A DNA stretch of 64,000 nucleotides from Burkholderia sp. HI2500 (GCF_002223055.1 NZ_NKFL01000006.1:1426001-1490000), one strand, 5' to 3'. Shown: positions 26,986 to 36,651, counted from the first letter of the stretch. Translations and numbers: made by a program. Notes: generated from the sequence alone by a model not told the origin.

Positions 26986-27590
26986 GGCTGGTTTCTGACG
27001 CTTGGGGTCTGTCGTTGACGTCGCGAGGGGTGTCTCCTGAGCGACATGAAGCCCTTGGGGCCGCGAGGGGCGGCCGGCACCACAGGCACGGTCGGAGTAT
27101 CGCAGAGGCCATCGCCGCAAAATGTCCGCTAAATGCAAAAGATCCTTGCCGGATTTGCCGGGTATCGAACGACCGTTCTGTGACAGGCGTGCCGTTTAAA
27201 TCGGATGCACACGAAAGGTGCGCGAAAGCATCGGGCGAACGACCGGTCGCCGATCGACAACTCACGCGCATCAATCGAAGAATTTCCACTGCGCTTTATC
27301 GCCTGCGGATCAGCAATGACCGACGCCCGTCCGGCGCGGCCAATTGTCGCCCGATGCGGCTTGTCCCGACCTGACGCACGTCAAGCTCGCACGCGCCTCG
27401 CGACGCGCGGCGGGAAGCGCGAAAAGCGCCGCCGCACCGGCCTGTGAGGCCCGTCCGTCCTTGACAGTCGCGCGTTGCGAACCACACTGGAATACGGATG
27501 CCGCCGCCCCGTCTGGCCGCCCTTTCGCGCACGCTTTTTTCGGCCGGCCGATCGCCGCAAGACGCGGTAACACTCCCTCATGTCAGGACA
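26986..27590. other. Intergenic region between CoA-transferase and phosphonate operon
   Basis: About 600 bp with no supportable gene. It must hold the CoA-transferase promoter on the minus strand. Small frames here are uncharacteristic in composition. Confidence 0.5.
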
Positions 27591-27620
27591 TTGATCGAAT
27601 AAAAAGCACCAAATTACAAT
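27591..27620 (+). promoter_or_regulatory. Sigma-70-like promoter of the phosphonate operon
   Basis: TTGATC (27591-27596), 18-bp spacer, TACAAT (27615-27620), in a local AT-rich patch. Transcription would begin near 27627, giving a leader of only about a dozen nt with no Shine-Dalgarno before the ATG at 27639. Confidence 0.55.
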
Positions 27621-27638
27621 TCCGTATATATTTCGCCG

Positions 27639-28319
27639 ATGGACCAAAGAAAAACCGCCACACGTTCCGAACCGCCCCTGCCGCGCACCTGGGATGCGCG
27701 GCTGGCGCGCTCGCTTGTCCGACCGCTCGTCGACACGCCCGTCACCCCGAATCACCTCACTACCGTTCGCCTGCTGATCGGCCTCGCCGGCGCCTGGTGC
27801 CTCGCGCACGGCGGCTTCGGCTGGAGCAATGCAGGCGCGCTCCTGATCGTGCTGTCGAACTTCGTCGACCACACCGATGGCGAGCTCGCGCGCATCAGCG
27901 GGAAATCCAGCAAGATCGGTCATTTTTACGACCTCGCGGCAGACGCGCTCGTCACGGTCGCGCTGTTCGTCAGCATGGGCGTCGGCATCGTCGCCCAGGG
28001 CGGCCAGATGGCTGCGTCGCCGGTGCTGCTCGGCGCGGTGGCCGGCGCGGCCGTCGCGCTGATCTTCTTCCTGCGCATGCGGATCGAATCGTTCGCCGGC
28101 AAGGCCGGCACCAAGCAGGCATTCGCCGGCGGCTTCGAGACCGAAGACGTGCTGTACCTGCTGCCGCTCGTGACGCTGTTCGACGGCGTCGAGCCGTTCC
28201 TGCTCGCGGCGTCGATCGGCGCCCCGCTGTTCGCGGCGTGGGTCGTGTTCGACTGGTGGCGCATCGTTCGGCGCGGCAACGTTTCGCAGAACCCTACTGA
28301 AATCCAGGCTTCCAAATGA
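27639..28319 (+). CDS. CDP-alcohol phosphatidyltransferase (putative phosphonolipid synthase)
   Basis: A 226-aa membrane enzyme with the complete CDP-alcohol phosphotransferase signature D77-x2-D80-G81-x2-A84-R85-x8-G94-x3-D98-x3-D102 and about six hydrophobic helices. Such enzymes transfer a phospho-head group from a CMP-activated donor to a lipid alcohol. Here the downstream genes make and activate 2-aminoethylphosphonate, so transfer of CMP-AEP to diacylglycerol is the natural prediction (inference). First gene of the operon; its stop overlaps the next start (ATGA). Confidence 0.85.
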   Translation: MDQRKTATRSEPPLPRTWDARLARSLVRPLVDTPVTPNHLTTVRLLIGLAGAWCLAHGGFGWSNAGALLIVLSNFVDHTDGELARISGKSSKIGHFYDLAADALVTVALFVSMGVGIVAQGGQMAASPVLLGAVAGAAVALIFFLRMRIESFAGKAGTKQAFAGGFETEDVLYLLPLVTLFDGVEPFLLAASIGAPLFAAWVVFDWWRIVRRGNVSQNPTEIQASK

Positions 28320-29125
28320 CTCCTAGCACGCGCGACGACTCCGTGCTGAGCCCGGCACGCCCCGCGCCCGTGCGCGCGGCCGCGGCCGACCCCGATCGCA
28401 CCGTGGCCGACCGTGTCGGCCAGCTCGACCTCGACCGCCTGCGCGGCGACTACACGCGCCAGGGCTCGTTCCTTTATCTCGACACCTTCCTGCCGGCCGA
28501 CGCGCACGCGGAACTGGCCGACGCCGCCCGCGCGCTGCAGGCCGGCCTGAACCGCAATTACCTGCCCGGCCACAAGCAGGGCGGCAGCGTCAGCCGTCAT
28601 ACGATCGACGAGCAGGCGCCGTACATCGCCGAGCTGTATCGCTCGAAGGCACTGATCTCGTTCCTCGAGAAAGTCACGGGCGACAAGCTGATGCTGTCGC
28701 CGGACGACGATCCGCACGCATACGCGCTGTATTACTACACGAAGCCCGGCGACCACATCGGCTGGCACTACGACACGTCGTACTACGACGGCCGCCGCTA
28801 CACGCTGCTGATCGGCGTGATCGACGAATCGTCGTGCCGGCTCGACTACGAGCTGCACACACGCAATCCGGACGTAGCCGACGAGCCGGGCTCCGTGCAG
28901 ATCGCCGACGGCGGCATCGTGCTGTTCGACGGCGACAAGCTGCGCCACCGCATCACGCCGCTCGGCCAGAACGAGATGCGCGTGTCGCTCACGTTCGAAT
29001 ACGTGACGAACCCCGGCATGCGGCCGTGGAAGCGCTTCATCTCGAACATGAAGGACGCGATCGCGTATTTCGGTTTCCGCCAGGTGTTCAAGCAACTGGC
29101 GACGCGACGCACGAGCGGGTCATGA
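28316..29125 (+). CDS. 2-oxoglutarate/Fe(II) oxygenase (HalD-like fold)
   Basis: A 269-aa cupin-fold dioxygenase. The iron triad is H151-x-D153 (IGWHYDTSYYDG) and H211 (DKLRHRITPL), with R222 for 2-oxoglutarate. The Asp is present, unlike in 2OG halogenases where it is lost, so hydroxylation is expected. By context the substrate could be AEP, its lipid form, or the acyl/glycerol part. Hydroxylation at AEP C1 is known chemistry for PhnY-type enzymes, but this protein is not obviously PhnY. Overlaps both neighbours by 4 nt (ATGA). Confidence 0.75.
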   Translation: MTPSTRDDSVLSPARPAPVRAAAADPDRTVADRVGQLDLDRLRGDYTRQGSFLYLDTFLPADAHAELADAARALQAGLNRNYLPGHKQGGSVSRHTIDEQAPYIAELYRSKALISFLEKVTGDKLMLSPDDDPHAYALYYYTKPGDHIGWHYDTSYYDGRRYTLLIGVIDESSCRLDYELHTRNPDVADEPGSVQIADGGIVLFDGDKLRHRITPLGQNEMRVSLTFEYVTNPGMRPWKRFISNMKDAIAYFGFRQVFKQLATRRTSGS

Positions 29126-30123
29126 CACGCGCGGGCCTCATCCTGCTGTCCCTCGGGACCGCACTCTTCATCGCACTGCTGGCCTGGCAGGGCGTCGGCG
29201 CCGTGGCGTCCACGTTCCTCGCGGCCGGCTGGGGGCTCGCGCTCGTCGCGGCGTTCCACGTCGTGCCGCTCGCGATCGACGCGGTCGCGATCTCCGTGAT
29301 GTTCCGCCCCGGCCAGCCGGGCGCCGAGCTCGGCAACGCGCTGCGCGCGCGCTGGGTCGGCGAATCGGTGAACAGCCTGCTGCCCGCCGGGCAGATCGGC
29401 GGCCCCGTGCTGATGGTGCGCCACCTCGCGCAGCGCGGCACGCGGATGGCCGACGCGGCGGCAGCCGTCACGGTCAGCACGACGATGCAGGCGCTCGCGC
29501 AGATGGCGTTCGCGCTGATCGGCATCGCCGCGTTCAGCCTGTATGCGACGCACGAATCGGTCGCGCACCTGCGCACGCCCGCGCTGATCGCCACCGGCGT
29601 GCTCGGCGCCCTCGCCGTCGCGTTTTATGCGGCGCAGCGGCGCGGGCTGTTCGGCCGCGGCCTGCGCCTCGCGTCGAAGCTGCTCGGCCCGCGCGACTGG
29701 TCGTCGCTGGCCACCCGAGCCGATGCGATCGACGACGCGGTCGGCGCGCTGTACCGCGATCGTGCGAAGGTCGCGAAGACGTTCGCATTGAGTCTCGTCG
29801 GCTGGATCGTCGGCACCGCCGAAGTGTGGCTCGCGCTGCACTTCCTCGGGCATCCGGTGAGCTGGCTCGACGCGCTGCTGCTCGAGAGCGTCGGCCAGGC
29901 CATTCGTGGCGCGGCCTTCGCGATCCCGGGCTCGCTCGGCGCGCAGGAAGGCGGCTACCTGCTGCTCGCGCCGCTGGTCGGACTGCCGCCCGACGCGGCG
30001 CTCGCGCTGTCGCTTGCGAAACGCGCGCGCGAACTCGCGCTCGGCCTGCCCGGCCTGCTCTATCTGCATTTCAGTGAAAGAAACTGGCAGCGGCGCCGTG
30101 CGCCGCAGCCGCTCGCCGACTGA
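29122..30123 (+). CDS. Lysylphosphatidylglycerol synthase-TM/HpnL-like membrane protein
   Basis: A 333-aa polytopic membrane protein (about 7-8 helices) of the LPG_synthase_TM/UPF0104 type, resembling HpnL. Recognisable segments are RARWVGESVNSLLPAGQIGGPVLMVRHLAQRG and the C-terminal GQAIRGAAFAIPGSLGAQEGGYLLLAPLVGLPPDAALALSLAKRARELALGLPGLL. Relatives are associated with lipid head-group flipping or lipid-linked processes. In this operon it is a candidate flippase for the phosphonolipid. ATG overlaps the oxygenase stop. Confidence 0.75.
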   Translation: MTRAGLILLSLGTALFIALLAWQGVGAVASTFLAAGWGLALVAAFHVVPLAIDAVAISVMFRPGQPGAELGNALRARWVGESVNSLLPAGQIGGPVLMVRHLAQRGTRMADAAAAVTVSTTMQALAQMAFALIGIAAFSLYATHESVAHLRTPALIATGVLGALAVAFYAAQRRGLFGRGLRLASKLLGPRDWSSLATRADAIDDAVGALYRDRAKVAKTFALSLVGWIVGTAEVWLALHFLGHPVSWLDALLLESVGQAIRGAAFAIPGSLGAQEGGYLLLAPLVGLPPDAALALSLAKRARELALGLPGLLYLHFSERNWQRRRAPQPLAD

Positions 30124-30159
30124 TCGTTCAGATCCGCCGGCTTTTTGGTTGGAGAACCC

Positions 30160-30927
30160 ATGCGAGCCATCATTCTTGCGGCAGGCCTCGGCTTGCGCCT
30201 GCAACAACCGCCCGAGGCGCAGTTCCCGAAGTGCCTGCTGCGCTTCGACGACGTGTCGCTGCTCGAGCGCCATCTGCGCGTACTCGATGCCGCGGGCGTC
30301 GACGAGATCGTGCTCGGGCTGGGCTTCCAGCACGAGAAGGTCGAGCAGGAATTGAAGCGTCTCGGCCGCCAGGCCGAGATCGTGATCAACGACCGCTACG
30401 ACCTCGGCAGCGTGCTGACCGTGCATACCGTCGCCGAGGCGATGACGCGCGGCGGCGACGTGCTGCTGATGGACGCCGACGTGCTGTATGACGAGAACAT
30501 CCTGCACGCGCTGGTGGCCGATTCCGACAAGGCGGTCGACCGCCTGCTGATCGATCGCGACTTCGAGGCCGGCGACGAGCCCGTCAAGCTGTGCCTGAAG
30601 AACGGCGTGCCGGTCGAGCTGCGCAAGCAGCTCGCAGTCGACCTCGACTACGACACGATCGGCGAATCGGTCGGCTTCTTCCGCTTCACCGAAGGCACCG
30701 CGCGCCGCCTCGCGACGATCGTCGCGGGCTACGTCGACAGCGGCCGCGCGAACATGCCGCACGAAGAAGCCGTGCGCGACCTGCTGCTCGAAGGCGGTCA
30801 TTCGTTCGACGTCGCCGACGTCACCGGCTCGCCGTGGATCGAGATCGACTTCCCGAACGACGTCGCGCGCGCCACGCAAGAAATCCTCCCCCTGATTCAA
30901 CGTACTACCGCAGGAGCTGCACGATGA
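30160..30927 (+). CDS. Nucleotidyltransferase (MobA/GlmU-like), putative phosphonate cytidylyltransferase
   Basis: A 255-aa NTP transferase-fold protein. The N-terminal signature [13 protein letters not shown]...FPKCLLRF is intact (the GxGxR loop and Lys of the PKxL motif). The metal Asp is in [14 protein letters not shown] and the second acidic site in [15 protein letters not shown]. In phosphonate clusters such proteins (PntC-like) activate AEP with CTP. Start chosen for GGAGAACCCATG; a longer in-frame start at 30145 is less likely. Stop overlaps the next ATG. Confidence 0.78.
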   Translation: MRAIILAAGLGLRLQQPPEAQFPKCLLRFDDVSLLERHLRVLDAAGVDEIVLGLGFQHEKVEQELKRLGRQAEIVINDRYDLGSVLTVHTVAEAMTRGGDVLLMDADVLYDENILHALVADSDKAVDRLLIDRDFEAGDEPVKLCLKNGVPVELRKQLAVDLDYDTIGESVGFFRFTEGTARRLATIVAGYVDSGRANMPHEEAVRDLLLEGGHSFDVADVTGSPWIEIDFPNDVARATQEILPLIQRTTAGAAR

Positions 30928-32609
30928 ATGCACGCGAACCCAACTTCTCCGAATCGCGCAGCGCACGCCTGCGCCGCATGCTCGTCAGCAACGAACTCGA
31001 ATTCCTGATGGAAGCGCACAACGGCCTGTCCGCGCGGATCGTCCGCGAAGCCGGCTTCAAGGGGATCTGGGCATCGGGCCTCGCGATCTCCGCGCAGTTC
31101 GGCGTGCGTGACAACAACGAGGCGAGCTGGACCCAGGTCGTCGACGTGCTCGAATTCATGGCCGACGCGAGCGACCTGCCGATCCTGCTCGACGGCGACA
31201 CCGGCTACGGCAACTTCAACAACGTGCGCCGCCTCGTGAAGAAGCTCGAGCAGCGCGGCATCGCGGGCGTCTGCATCGAAGACAAACAGTTTCCGAAGAC
31301 CAACAGCTTCATCGGCGGCGAGCGCCAGCCGCTCGCGGAAATCGACGAGTTCTGCGGCAAGATCAAGGCCGGCAAGGATTCGCAGACCGATCCCGACTTC
31401 TCGATCGTCGCGCGCGTCGAAGCGCTGATCGCGGGCTGGGGGATGGACGAGGCGCTGCGCCGCGCGAACGCATATGCGGAAGCCGGTGCGGACGCGATCC
31501 TGATCCACAGCAAGCTGTCGCGCCCGGACGAGATCCTGCAGTTCGCGCGCGAATGGAGCGGCAAGGCGCCGCTCGTGATCGTGCCGACCAAGTACTACAG
31601 CACGCCGACCGACGTGTTCCGCCAGGCCGGCATCAGCACCGTGATCTGGGCGAACCACCTGATCCGCGCGTCGGCATCCGCGATGCAGGCAACCGCACGC
31701 GAGATCCACGAGAGCGAAACGCTGATCAACGTCGAAGACCGCGTTGCATCGGTCAACGAAATCTTCCGCCTGCAGGACGCCGACGAATATTCGGCGGCCG
31801 AGCGCATCTACCTGTCGTCGTCGTCGCGCGCGTCGAACGCCGCGATCGTGCTGGCGGCCAGCCGCGGCAAGGGCCTCGAAGCCGTGACCGAAGACAAGCC
31901 GAAGGTCATGCTGCCGGTCGCCGGCAAGCCGCTGCTGCGCTGGCTCGTCGACGGCTTCAAGACGCACGGCGTGAACGACATCACCGTGGTCGGCGGCTAT
32001 CGTGCCGACGCGATCGACACGTCGGGCATCAAGCTCGTCGTCAACGAACGCCATGCACAGACGGGCGAACTCGCGTCGCTCGCCTGCGCGGCCGACCGCC
32101 TGACCGGCGACACCGTGATCTCGTACGGCGACCTGCTGTTCCGCAGCTACATCGTGCGCGACCTCGCGGAGAGCGAGGCCGAGTTCAGCGTGGTGGTCGA
32201 TTCGTCGCTCACCGAAACCAACCAGAGCGTGCGCGACTTCGCACTCTGCTCGGCTGAAGACGATCGCGGCCTGTTCGGCCAGAAGACGTACCTGCAACGC
32301 GTATCGAGCGACGTCGCCGCAGGCACGCCGCACGGCCGCTGGATCGGCCTGCTGAACGTGCGCGGCGCCGGTGTCGACCGCCTGAAGGCCATGCTCGCGA
32401 CGCTGCAGGCGCGTCCTGATTTCGACACGCTCGACATCCCGTCGCTGCTCAACGAACTGATCGCCGCCGGCGAGAAGATCGAGGTGCAATACGTGCACGG
32501 CCACTGGCGCGGCGTCAACGATCTCGAGGACTTCCGCCGCGCGGGCGACTTCGCGCACGGCCAGACGCCGCTGTCCGAACCGGGTGCCGGCAACGGGGGC
32601 GCGCAATGA
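30924..32609 (+). CDS. pepM: Phosphoenolpyruvate mutase fused to nucleotidyltransferase
   Basis: A 561-aa bifunctional protein. Residues 1-295 are a PEP phosphomutase (ICL/PEPM superfamily) with the diagnostic [10 protein letters not shown] at 119-128 (EDKxxxKxNS) and DGDTGYGN at 90-97, making phosphonopyruvate from PEP and so the committing C-P bond step. Residues about 305-550 are a second nucleotidyltransferase domain. Its signature loop reads LAASRGKGL (310-318) where the stand-alone NTase has LAAGLGLRL, followed by the usual [11 protein letters not shown]. Possible reduced or altered nucleotide use. ATGA overlaps at both ends. Confidence 0.92.
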   Translation: MNAREPNFSESRSARLRRMLVSNELEFLMEAHNGLSARIVREAGFKGIWASGLAISAQFGVRDNNEASWTQVVDVLEFMADASDLPILLDGDTGYGNFNNVRRLVKKLEQRGIAGVCIEDKQFPKTNSFIGGERQPLAEIDEFCGKIKAGKDSQTDPDFSIVARVEALIAGWGMDEALRRANAYAEAGADAILIHSKLSRPDEILQFAREWSGKAPLVIVPTKYYSTPTDVFRQAGISTVIWANHLIRASASAMQATAREIHESETLINVEDRVASVNEIFRLQDADEYSAAERIYLSSSSRASNAAIVLAASRGKGLEAVTEDKPKVMLPVAGKPLLRWLVDGFKTHGVNDITVVGGYRADAIDTSGIKLVVNERHAQTGELASLACAADRLTGDTVISYGDLLFRSYIVRDLAESEAEFSVVVDSSLTETNQSVRDFALCSAEDDRGLFGQKTYLQRVSSDVAAGTPHGRWIGLLNVRGAGVDRLKAMLATLQARPDFDTLDIPSLLNELIAAGEKIEVQYVHGHWRGVNDLEDFRRAGDFAHGQTPLSEPGAGNGGAQ

Positions 32610-33787
32610 TCGAAGCGGCCCAGTTCGTCGAGGCCGCGCGCGAGCGCGGTTTCGACTGGTACGCGGGCGTGCCCTGCTCGTACCTGACGCCGTTCATCAA
32701 TTACGTGCTGCAGGACCCGACGCTGAATTACGTGTCGGCCGCGAACGAAGGCGACGCGGTCGCGCTGATCGCGGGCGCGACGCTCGGCGGCAAGCGCGGG
32801 ATCGCGATGATGCAGAACTCGGGGCTCGGCAACGCGGTGAGCCCGCTCACGTCGCTTACGTGGACGTTCCGCCTGCCGCAGCTGCTGATCGTCACGTGGC
32901 GCGGCCAGCCGGGCGTGGCCGACGAGCCGCAGCACGCGCTGATGGGCCCGATCACGCCCGCGATGCTCGACACGATGGAGATCCCGTGGGAGACGTTCCC
33001 GACCGACCCCGAACAGGTCGGCCCGGCACTCGACCGCGCGATCGCGCACATGGACGCGACGGGCCGCCCGTACGCGCTCGTGATGCAGAAAGGCAGCGTC
33101 GCGCCGTATGAGCTGAAATCGAACCCGGCCGCGAAGCCGCGTGCGCATGTCGCCGCGCAAGCGTCGTCGCGCGCTGCGTCGGCCGAAGCCTGGCCGACCC
33201 GCCAGGACGCGCTGCAGCGCGTGATCGCGCACACGCCGGTCGATTCGACCGTCGTGCTCGCGTCGACCGGCTTCTGCGGCCGCGAACTCTACGCAATCGA
33301 CGATCGCCCGAACCAGCTGTACATGGTCGGCTCGATGGGCTGCGTCACGCCGATGGCGCTCGGTCTCGCGCTCGCACGCCCCGACCTGCGCGTGGTCGCG
33401 GTCGACGGCGACGGCGCCGCGCTGATGCGCATGGGCGTGTTCGCGACGCTCGGCACCTACGGCCCGGCCAACCTCACGCACGTGCTGCTCGACAACGGCG
33501 CGCACGAATCGACGGGTGGCCAGGCCACCGTGTCGCAACATGTTTCGTTCGCGGGCGTGGCTGCCGCGTGCGGGTATGCGTCGGCGGTCGAAGGCGATAC
33601 GCTGGATGTGCTCGATACGGCGCTTGCTTCGTCGGCCGATGGTGCGCAGTTCGTGCGACTGGCAATCCGCACCGGCGTGCCCGACGGCCTGCCCCGCCCG
33701 ACCGTCACGCCGGTCGAGGTCAAGACCCGTCTGATGCGGCACATCGGCGCCGCACAGACCGAAGCCCACGTTGAAGGAGCCCATTGA
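32606..33787 (+). CDS. ppd: Phosphonopyruvate decarboxylase
   Basis: A 393-aa ThDP-dependent decarboxylase that converts phosphonopyruvate to phosphonoacetaldehyde, pulling the unfavourable mutase reaction forward. The N-terminal PYR domain has [43 protein letters not shown] (Glu of the PYR domain in NEGDA). The C-terminal PP domain has the GDG motif in [15 protein letters not shown] and [15 protein letters not shown] low-complexity linker lies near 175-195. Overlaps pepM by 4 nt and phnW by 1 nt (TGATG). Confidence 0.93.
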   Translation: MIEAAQFVEAARERGFDWYAGVPCSYLTPFINYVLQDPTLNYVSAANEGDAVALIAGATLGGKRGIAMMQNSGLGNAVSPLTSLTWTFRLPQLLIVTWRGQPGVADEPQHALMGPITPAMLDTMEIPWETFPTDPEQVGPALDRAIAHMDATGRPYALVMQKGSVAPYELKSNPAAKPRAHVAAQASSRAASAEAWPTRQDALQRVIAHTPVDSTVVLASTGFCGRELYAIDDRPNQLYMVGSMGCVTPMALGLALARPDLRVVAVDGDGAALMRMGVFATLGTYGPANLTHVLLDNGAHESTGGQATVSQHVSFAGVAAACGYASAVEGDTLDVLDTALASSADGAQFVRLAIRTGVPDGLPRPTVTPVEVKTRLMRHIGAAQTEAHVEGAH

Positions 33788-34851
33788 TGCTGCTGCTGAA
33801 CCCCGGCCCGGTCACGCTCACCGAACGCGTGCGCCGCAGCCTGCTGCAACCCGACCTGTGCCATCGCGAAAGCGAATTCTTCGATCTGCAGGATGAGGCG
33901 CGTGCGCGGCTCGTTGCTGCGTATGAGCTTGATCCGGCTGAGTGGACGGCCGTGCTGATGACCGGTTCGGGTACGGCCGCTGTCGAAAGCATGATCGCGG
34001 CGCTCGTGCCGAAGGACGGCAAGCTGCTCGTGATCGAGAACGGTGTTTATGGCGAGCGGATCACGCAGATCGCGACGCAGTATGGGATCGCGCATGATGT
34101 GCTCAAGCATGAGTGGATGCAGGCGCCGGATCTTGCGCAGATTGGTGCGAAGCTCGATGCGGGTGGTTACTCGCACGTCGCCGTGATCCATCACGAAACC
34201 ACGACGGGCCGCCTGAACGACCTCGGCGCGATCGCGGAAGTCTGCCGCTCGCGCGGCGTGAAGATGCTCGTTGATGGTGTGAGCAGCTTTGGGGCGGAAG
34301 CGATCGATTTTGCCGGTGGTGATATCGATGCTGTGGCTGCGACCGCGAACAAATGCCTGCATGGTGTGCCGGGCGCAGCGTTCGTGATCGTGCGTCGCAG
34401 TGCGCTCGCGAAGGCCTCAAGCCGTACTTACTACCTCGATCTCGGTCGTCTCGCGAAGCTGCAGGACCAGCGCAATACGCCGTTCACGCCTTCCGTGCAT
34501 GCGTATTACGCGCTCGTCGAGGCGCTGCGCGAGTTTGCCGAAGCCGGCGGCTGGCGTGCGCGGCATGCGCATTACAAGGCGCTCGCCGATCAGGCGCAAG
34601 CCGGGCTTGCGGCGCGCGGAATGCCGCTGGTGTTGCCGGAAGGTGAATCGTCGGTCGTGCTGCGTGCGTACCGGTTGCCGCAAGGTGTGACGTACGAAAC
34701 GCTGCATGACGGGCTGAAGGCTCGCGGCTTCGTGATCTATGCGGGGCAAGGCGGGCTGTCGAAAGAACTGTTCCGTATCTCGACGATGGGCGCGATTCAG
34801 GCGGCTGATGTTGAGCGGTTGCTGGAGGGGTTTACGGCACTGACGCGGTAA
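33787..34851 (+). CDS. phnW: 2-aminoethylphosphonate-pyruvate transaminase
   Basis: A 354-aa fold-type I PLP transaminase. LLNPGPVTLTERVRRSLL opens the protein; D163 (LVDGVSSFGA) and the Schiff-base K189 (ATANKCLHGVPG) are in place. It interconverts phosphonoacetaldehyde plus alanine with AEP plus pyruvate. Behind pepM and ppd it should run toward AEP synthesis rather than degradation; no PhnX hydrolase is nearby. Start ATG 33787 gives TGATG coupling to ppd. Large parts use many T-ending codons (GCT, GTT, GAT, GGT), unlike the neighbours. A strong terminator follows. Confidence 0.93.
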   Translation: MLLLNPGPVTLTERVRRSLLQPDLCHRESEFFDLQDEARARLVAAYELDPAEWTAVLMTGSGTAAVESMIAALVPKDGKLLVIENGVYGERITQIATQYGIAHDVLKHEWMQAPDLAQIGAKLDAGGYSHVAVIHHETTTGRLNDLGAIAEVCRSRGVKMLVDGVSSFGAEAIDFAGGDIDAVAATANKCLHGVPGAAFVIVRRSALAKASSRTYYLDLGRLAKLQDQRNTPFTPSVHAYYALVEALREFAEAGGWRARHAHYKALADQAQAGLAARGMPLVLPEGESSVVLRAYRLPQGVTYETLHDGLKARGFVIYAGQGGLSKELFRISTMGAIQAADVERLLEGFTALTR

Positions 34852-34874
34852 GCGTTATCCGCACCTCATCTACG

Positions 34875-34906
34875 AAAGGCCCGGGCAATGCTCCCGGGCC
34901 TTTTTT
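34875..34906 (+). terminator. Intrinsic terminator of the phosphonate operon
   Basis: Eleven-bp stem AAAGGCCCGGG/CCCGGGCCTTT with a 7-nt loop, ending in six T, 24 nt after the phnW stop. Confidence 0.92.
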
Positions 34907-35505
34907 ATTGTTCGCGATGCTCCGGCAAAGGCTGAACTCATTGACAACGTTCGGCTGGCAGCGGTGGCTGGCCGGTTGTCGACCCACATCGGCCGCGTGT
35001 ATTTAACGGAATGGTGGCTGCTTTGGAGGTCTTCGAGACTTCGCGTCATCCCGATCGCATTCAGCCCTGAGGTGCCTCCAGCAGCACGTACCTGCGGGCG
35101 CGGCAATGCCAAATATCACCGGTCGATCCAGCGATCAATGTTGCGTTCAAATCAACTGCGTGGACCGAGACGCGGTGCTTCTTCCAGTCTGGACCTACCC
35201 CCCGTCCATCAGTCAGTCGTTCAGCCTCTGGTCGATGCCGGACAATACCAAGCGTTTACCCCTACAATACATTTTATTTAATTCTAGATAATCTTTCTAG
35301 AAACGGGAGCCCAAGGAGCAGACGGGCCGCTCACCAGCGGCCGCGCTCCCGACCATAACGCTACGGAATGCTAATCAGTCTTTCCTCGGGTGATGGGCTG
35401 CTCTGACGAATACTCACATTCGGAAACGTCGCCAACGTCGCGACTTCGACAGGAGACGCCGCTTGCATTTTCAACAGCAACCCAGTTCAACAAGAGGCTA
35501 AGCAT
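34907..35505. other. AT-richer intergenic region with CTAGA dyad
   Basis: About 600 bp without a supportable gene and visibly lower in GC than the flanks. It contains the inverted repeat TTCTAGA-7 nt-TCTAGAA (35282-35302) upstream of the substrate-binding protein gene. Small open frames here lack coding character. Confidence 0.5.
35282..35302. promoter_or_regulatory. Inverted repeat TTCTAGA-N7-TCTAGAA
   Basis: Perfect 7-bp arms in an AT-rich patch about 200 bp before the binding-protein gene. A related sequence (TTAATCTAGA) occurs upstream of the YheO/DauR-like regulator at about 39735-39745, so this may be an operator for that regulator. Confidence 0.4.
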
Positions 35506-36651
35506 ATGAAATCTCAACTCAAACCCGGCAACGCCGCGCTGACACTCGCCTGCGTTGCCATGGTCTACGGTCAAGCGGCTCTCGCGGACGTGATCGTGAA
35601 GATCGGCAGCGCCGAACCGCTGACCGGCAACATTGCTCACATGGGCCAGGATGCGGCCGATGGCGCCAAGCTCGCCGTCCAGCAGATCAACAAGGCCGGC
35701 AATCTGGTCATCGGCGGTCAAAAGGTCATCCTGGAGGTCGAGTCGCTGGATGACCAGGCCGATCCCAGGATCGGTACGAACGTCGCGCAGAAGCTGGTCG
35801 ACGATGGCGTCGTGGCCGTGATCGGCCACCTGAACTCCGGCGTGTCCATCCCCGCGTCCAAAATCTACCGCGACAACGGCGTCACGCAGATCACGCCGGG
35901 CTCCACCAACCCGCAGTACACACTGCAAGGCTACAAGACCGCCTTCCGCGTGATCGGCACCGATGCCCAGCAGGGCCCCGCCCTCGCGAAATACGCCAAA
36001 AACCAGAAAGTCAAGACGGTCGCCATCGTCGACGACGCCACGGCCTACGGCCAGGGTCTTGCGGACCAGTTCGAGAAGACCGCCAAGGCCGAAGGCATCC
36101 AGGTGCTATCGCGCGATGCGACCAACGACAAGGCCACTGACTTCAAGGCCATCCTGACCAAGATCAAGTCCGAACGCCCCGACGCGATCATGTATGGCGG
36201 CGAGGACGCCACCGGCGGCCCCTTCGCCAAACAGGCCATGCAACTGGCCCTACGCGCCAGGATCCTGGCGGGCGACGGTGTCTGCACGACCGATTTGGCC
36301 AGGTTGGCCGGCGACGCCGCCGACAATCTGGTCTGTTCCGTCGCGGGCGGCGATCTGTCCGCGATGGCGGGCAGCGCTGCGTTCAGCAAGGAACTGAAGG
36401 CCGTGTACGGCCACGATCCAGTGGTCTACTCGCCGGTTGCGTACAGCGCCGTCTACGTGATCGTCGATGCGATGAAACGCGCCAACTCGATCACGCGCGC
36501 CGGCATCCTGTCCGCCATGCCCGCGACCAATCTGAACACGCTGATTGGCAATATCCGGTTCGACGAGCACGGCGACCTGAAGGACAGCACCATCTCCCTT
36601 TACAAGTACGTGAAAGGCAAGCGAACCCTGCTGGAAGTCGAGAAGATGTGA
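35506..36651 (+). CDS. Branched-chain-amino-acid-type ABC substrate-binding protein (LivJ/LivK-like)
   Basis: A 381-aa periplasmic binding protein. The signal peptide is MKSQLKPGNAALTLACVAMVYGQAALA, then VIVKIGSAEPLTGNIAHMGQDAADGAKLAVQQIN, the family N-lobe signature, with GHLNSGVSIPASKIYRDNGVTQITPGSTNP in the binding site. It would deliver an amino acid to a Liv-type transporter, but no permease or ATPase genes accompany it here. AAGAGG precedes the ATG. Convergent with the asparaginase operon. Ligand unknown; the neighbouring asparaginase and PLP-enzyme genes suggest an amide or diamino acid. Confidence 0.88.
   Translation: MKSQLKPGNAALTLACVAMVYGQAALADVIVKIGSAEPLTGNIAHMGQDAADGAKLAVQQINKAGNLVIGGQKVILEVESLDDQADPRIGTNVAQKLVDDGVVAVIGHLNSGVSIPASKIYRDNGVTQITPGSTNPQYTLQGYKTAFRVIGTDAQQGPALAKYAKNQKVKTVAIVDDATAYGQGLADQFEKTAKAEGIQVLSRDATNDKATDFKAILTKIKSERPDAIMYGGEDATGGPFAKQAMQLALRARILAGDGVCTTDLARLAGDAADNLVCSVAGGDLSAMAGSAAFSKELKAVYGHDPVVYSPVAYSAVYVIVDAMKRANSITRAGILSAMPATNLNTLIGNIRFDEHGDLKDSTISLYKYVKGKRTLLEVEKM

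Noticed and set aside
33784..33786. TTG start of phnW one codon upstream
   Set aside because: The ATG at 33787 matches the family and gives TGATG coupling with ppd.
34964..35291. Small plus-strand frames in the region before the binding-protein gene
   Set aside because: No recognisable domain, atypical composition, no ribosome-binding sites.
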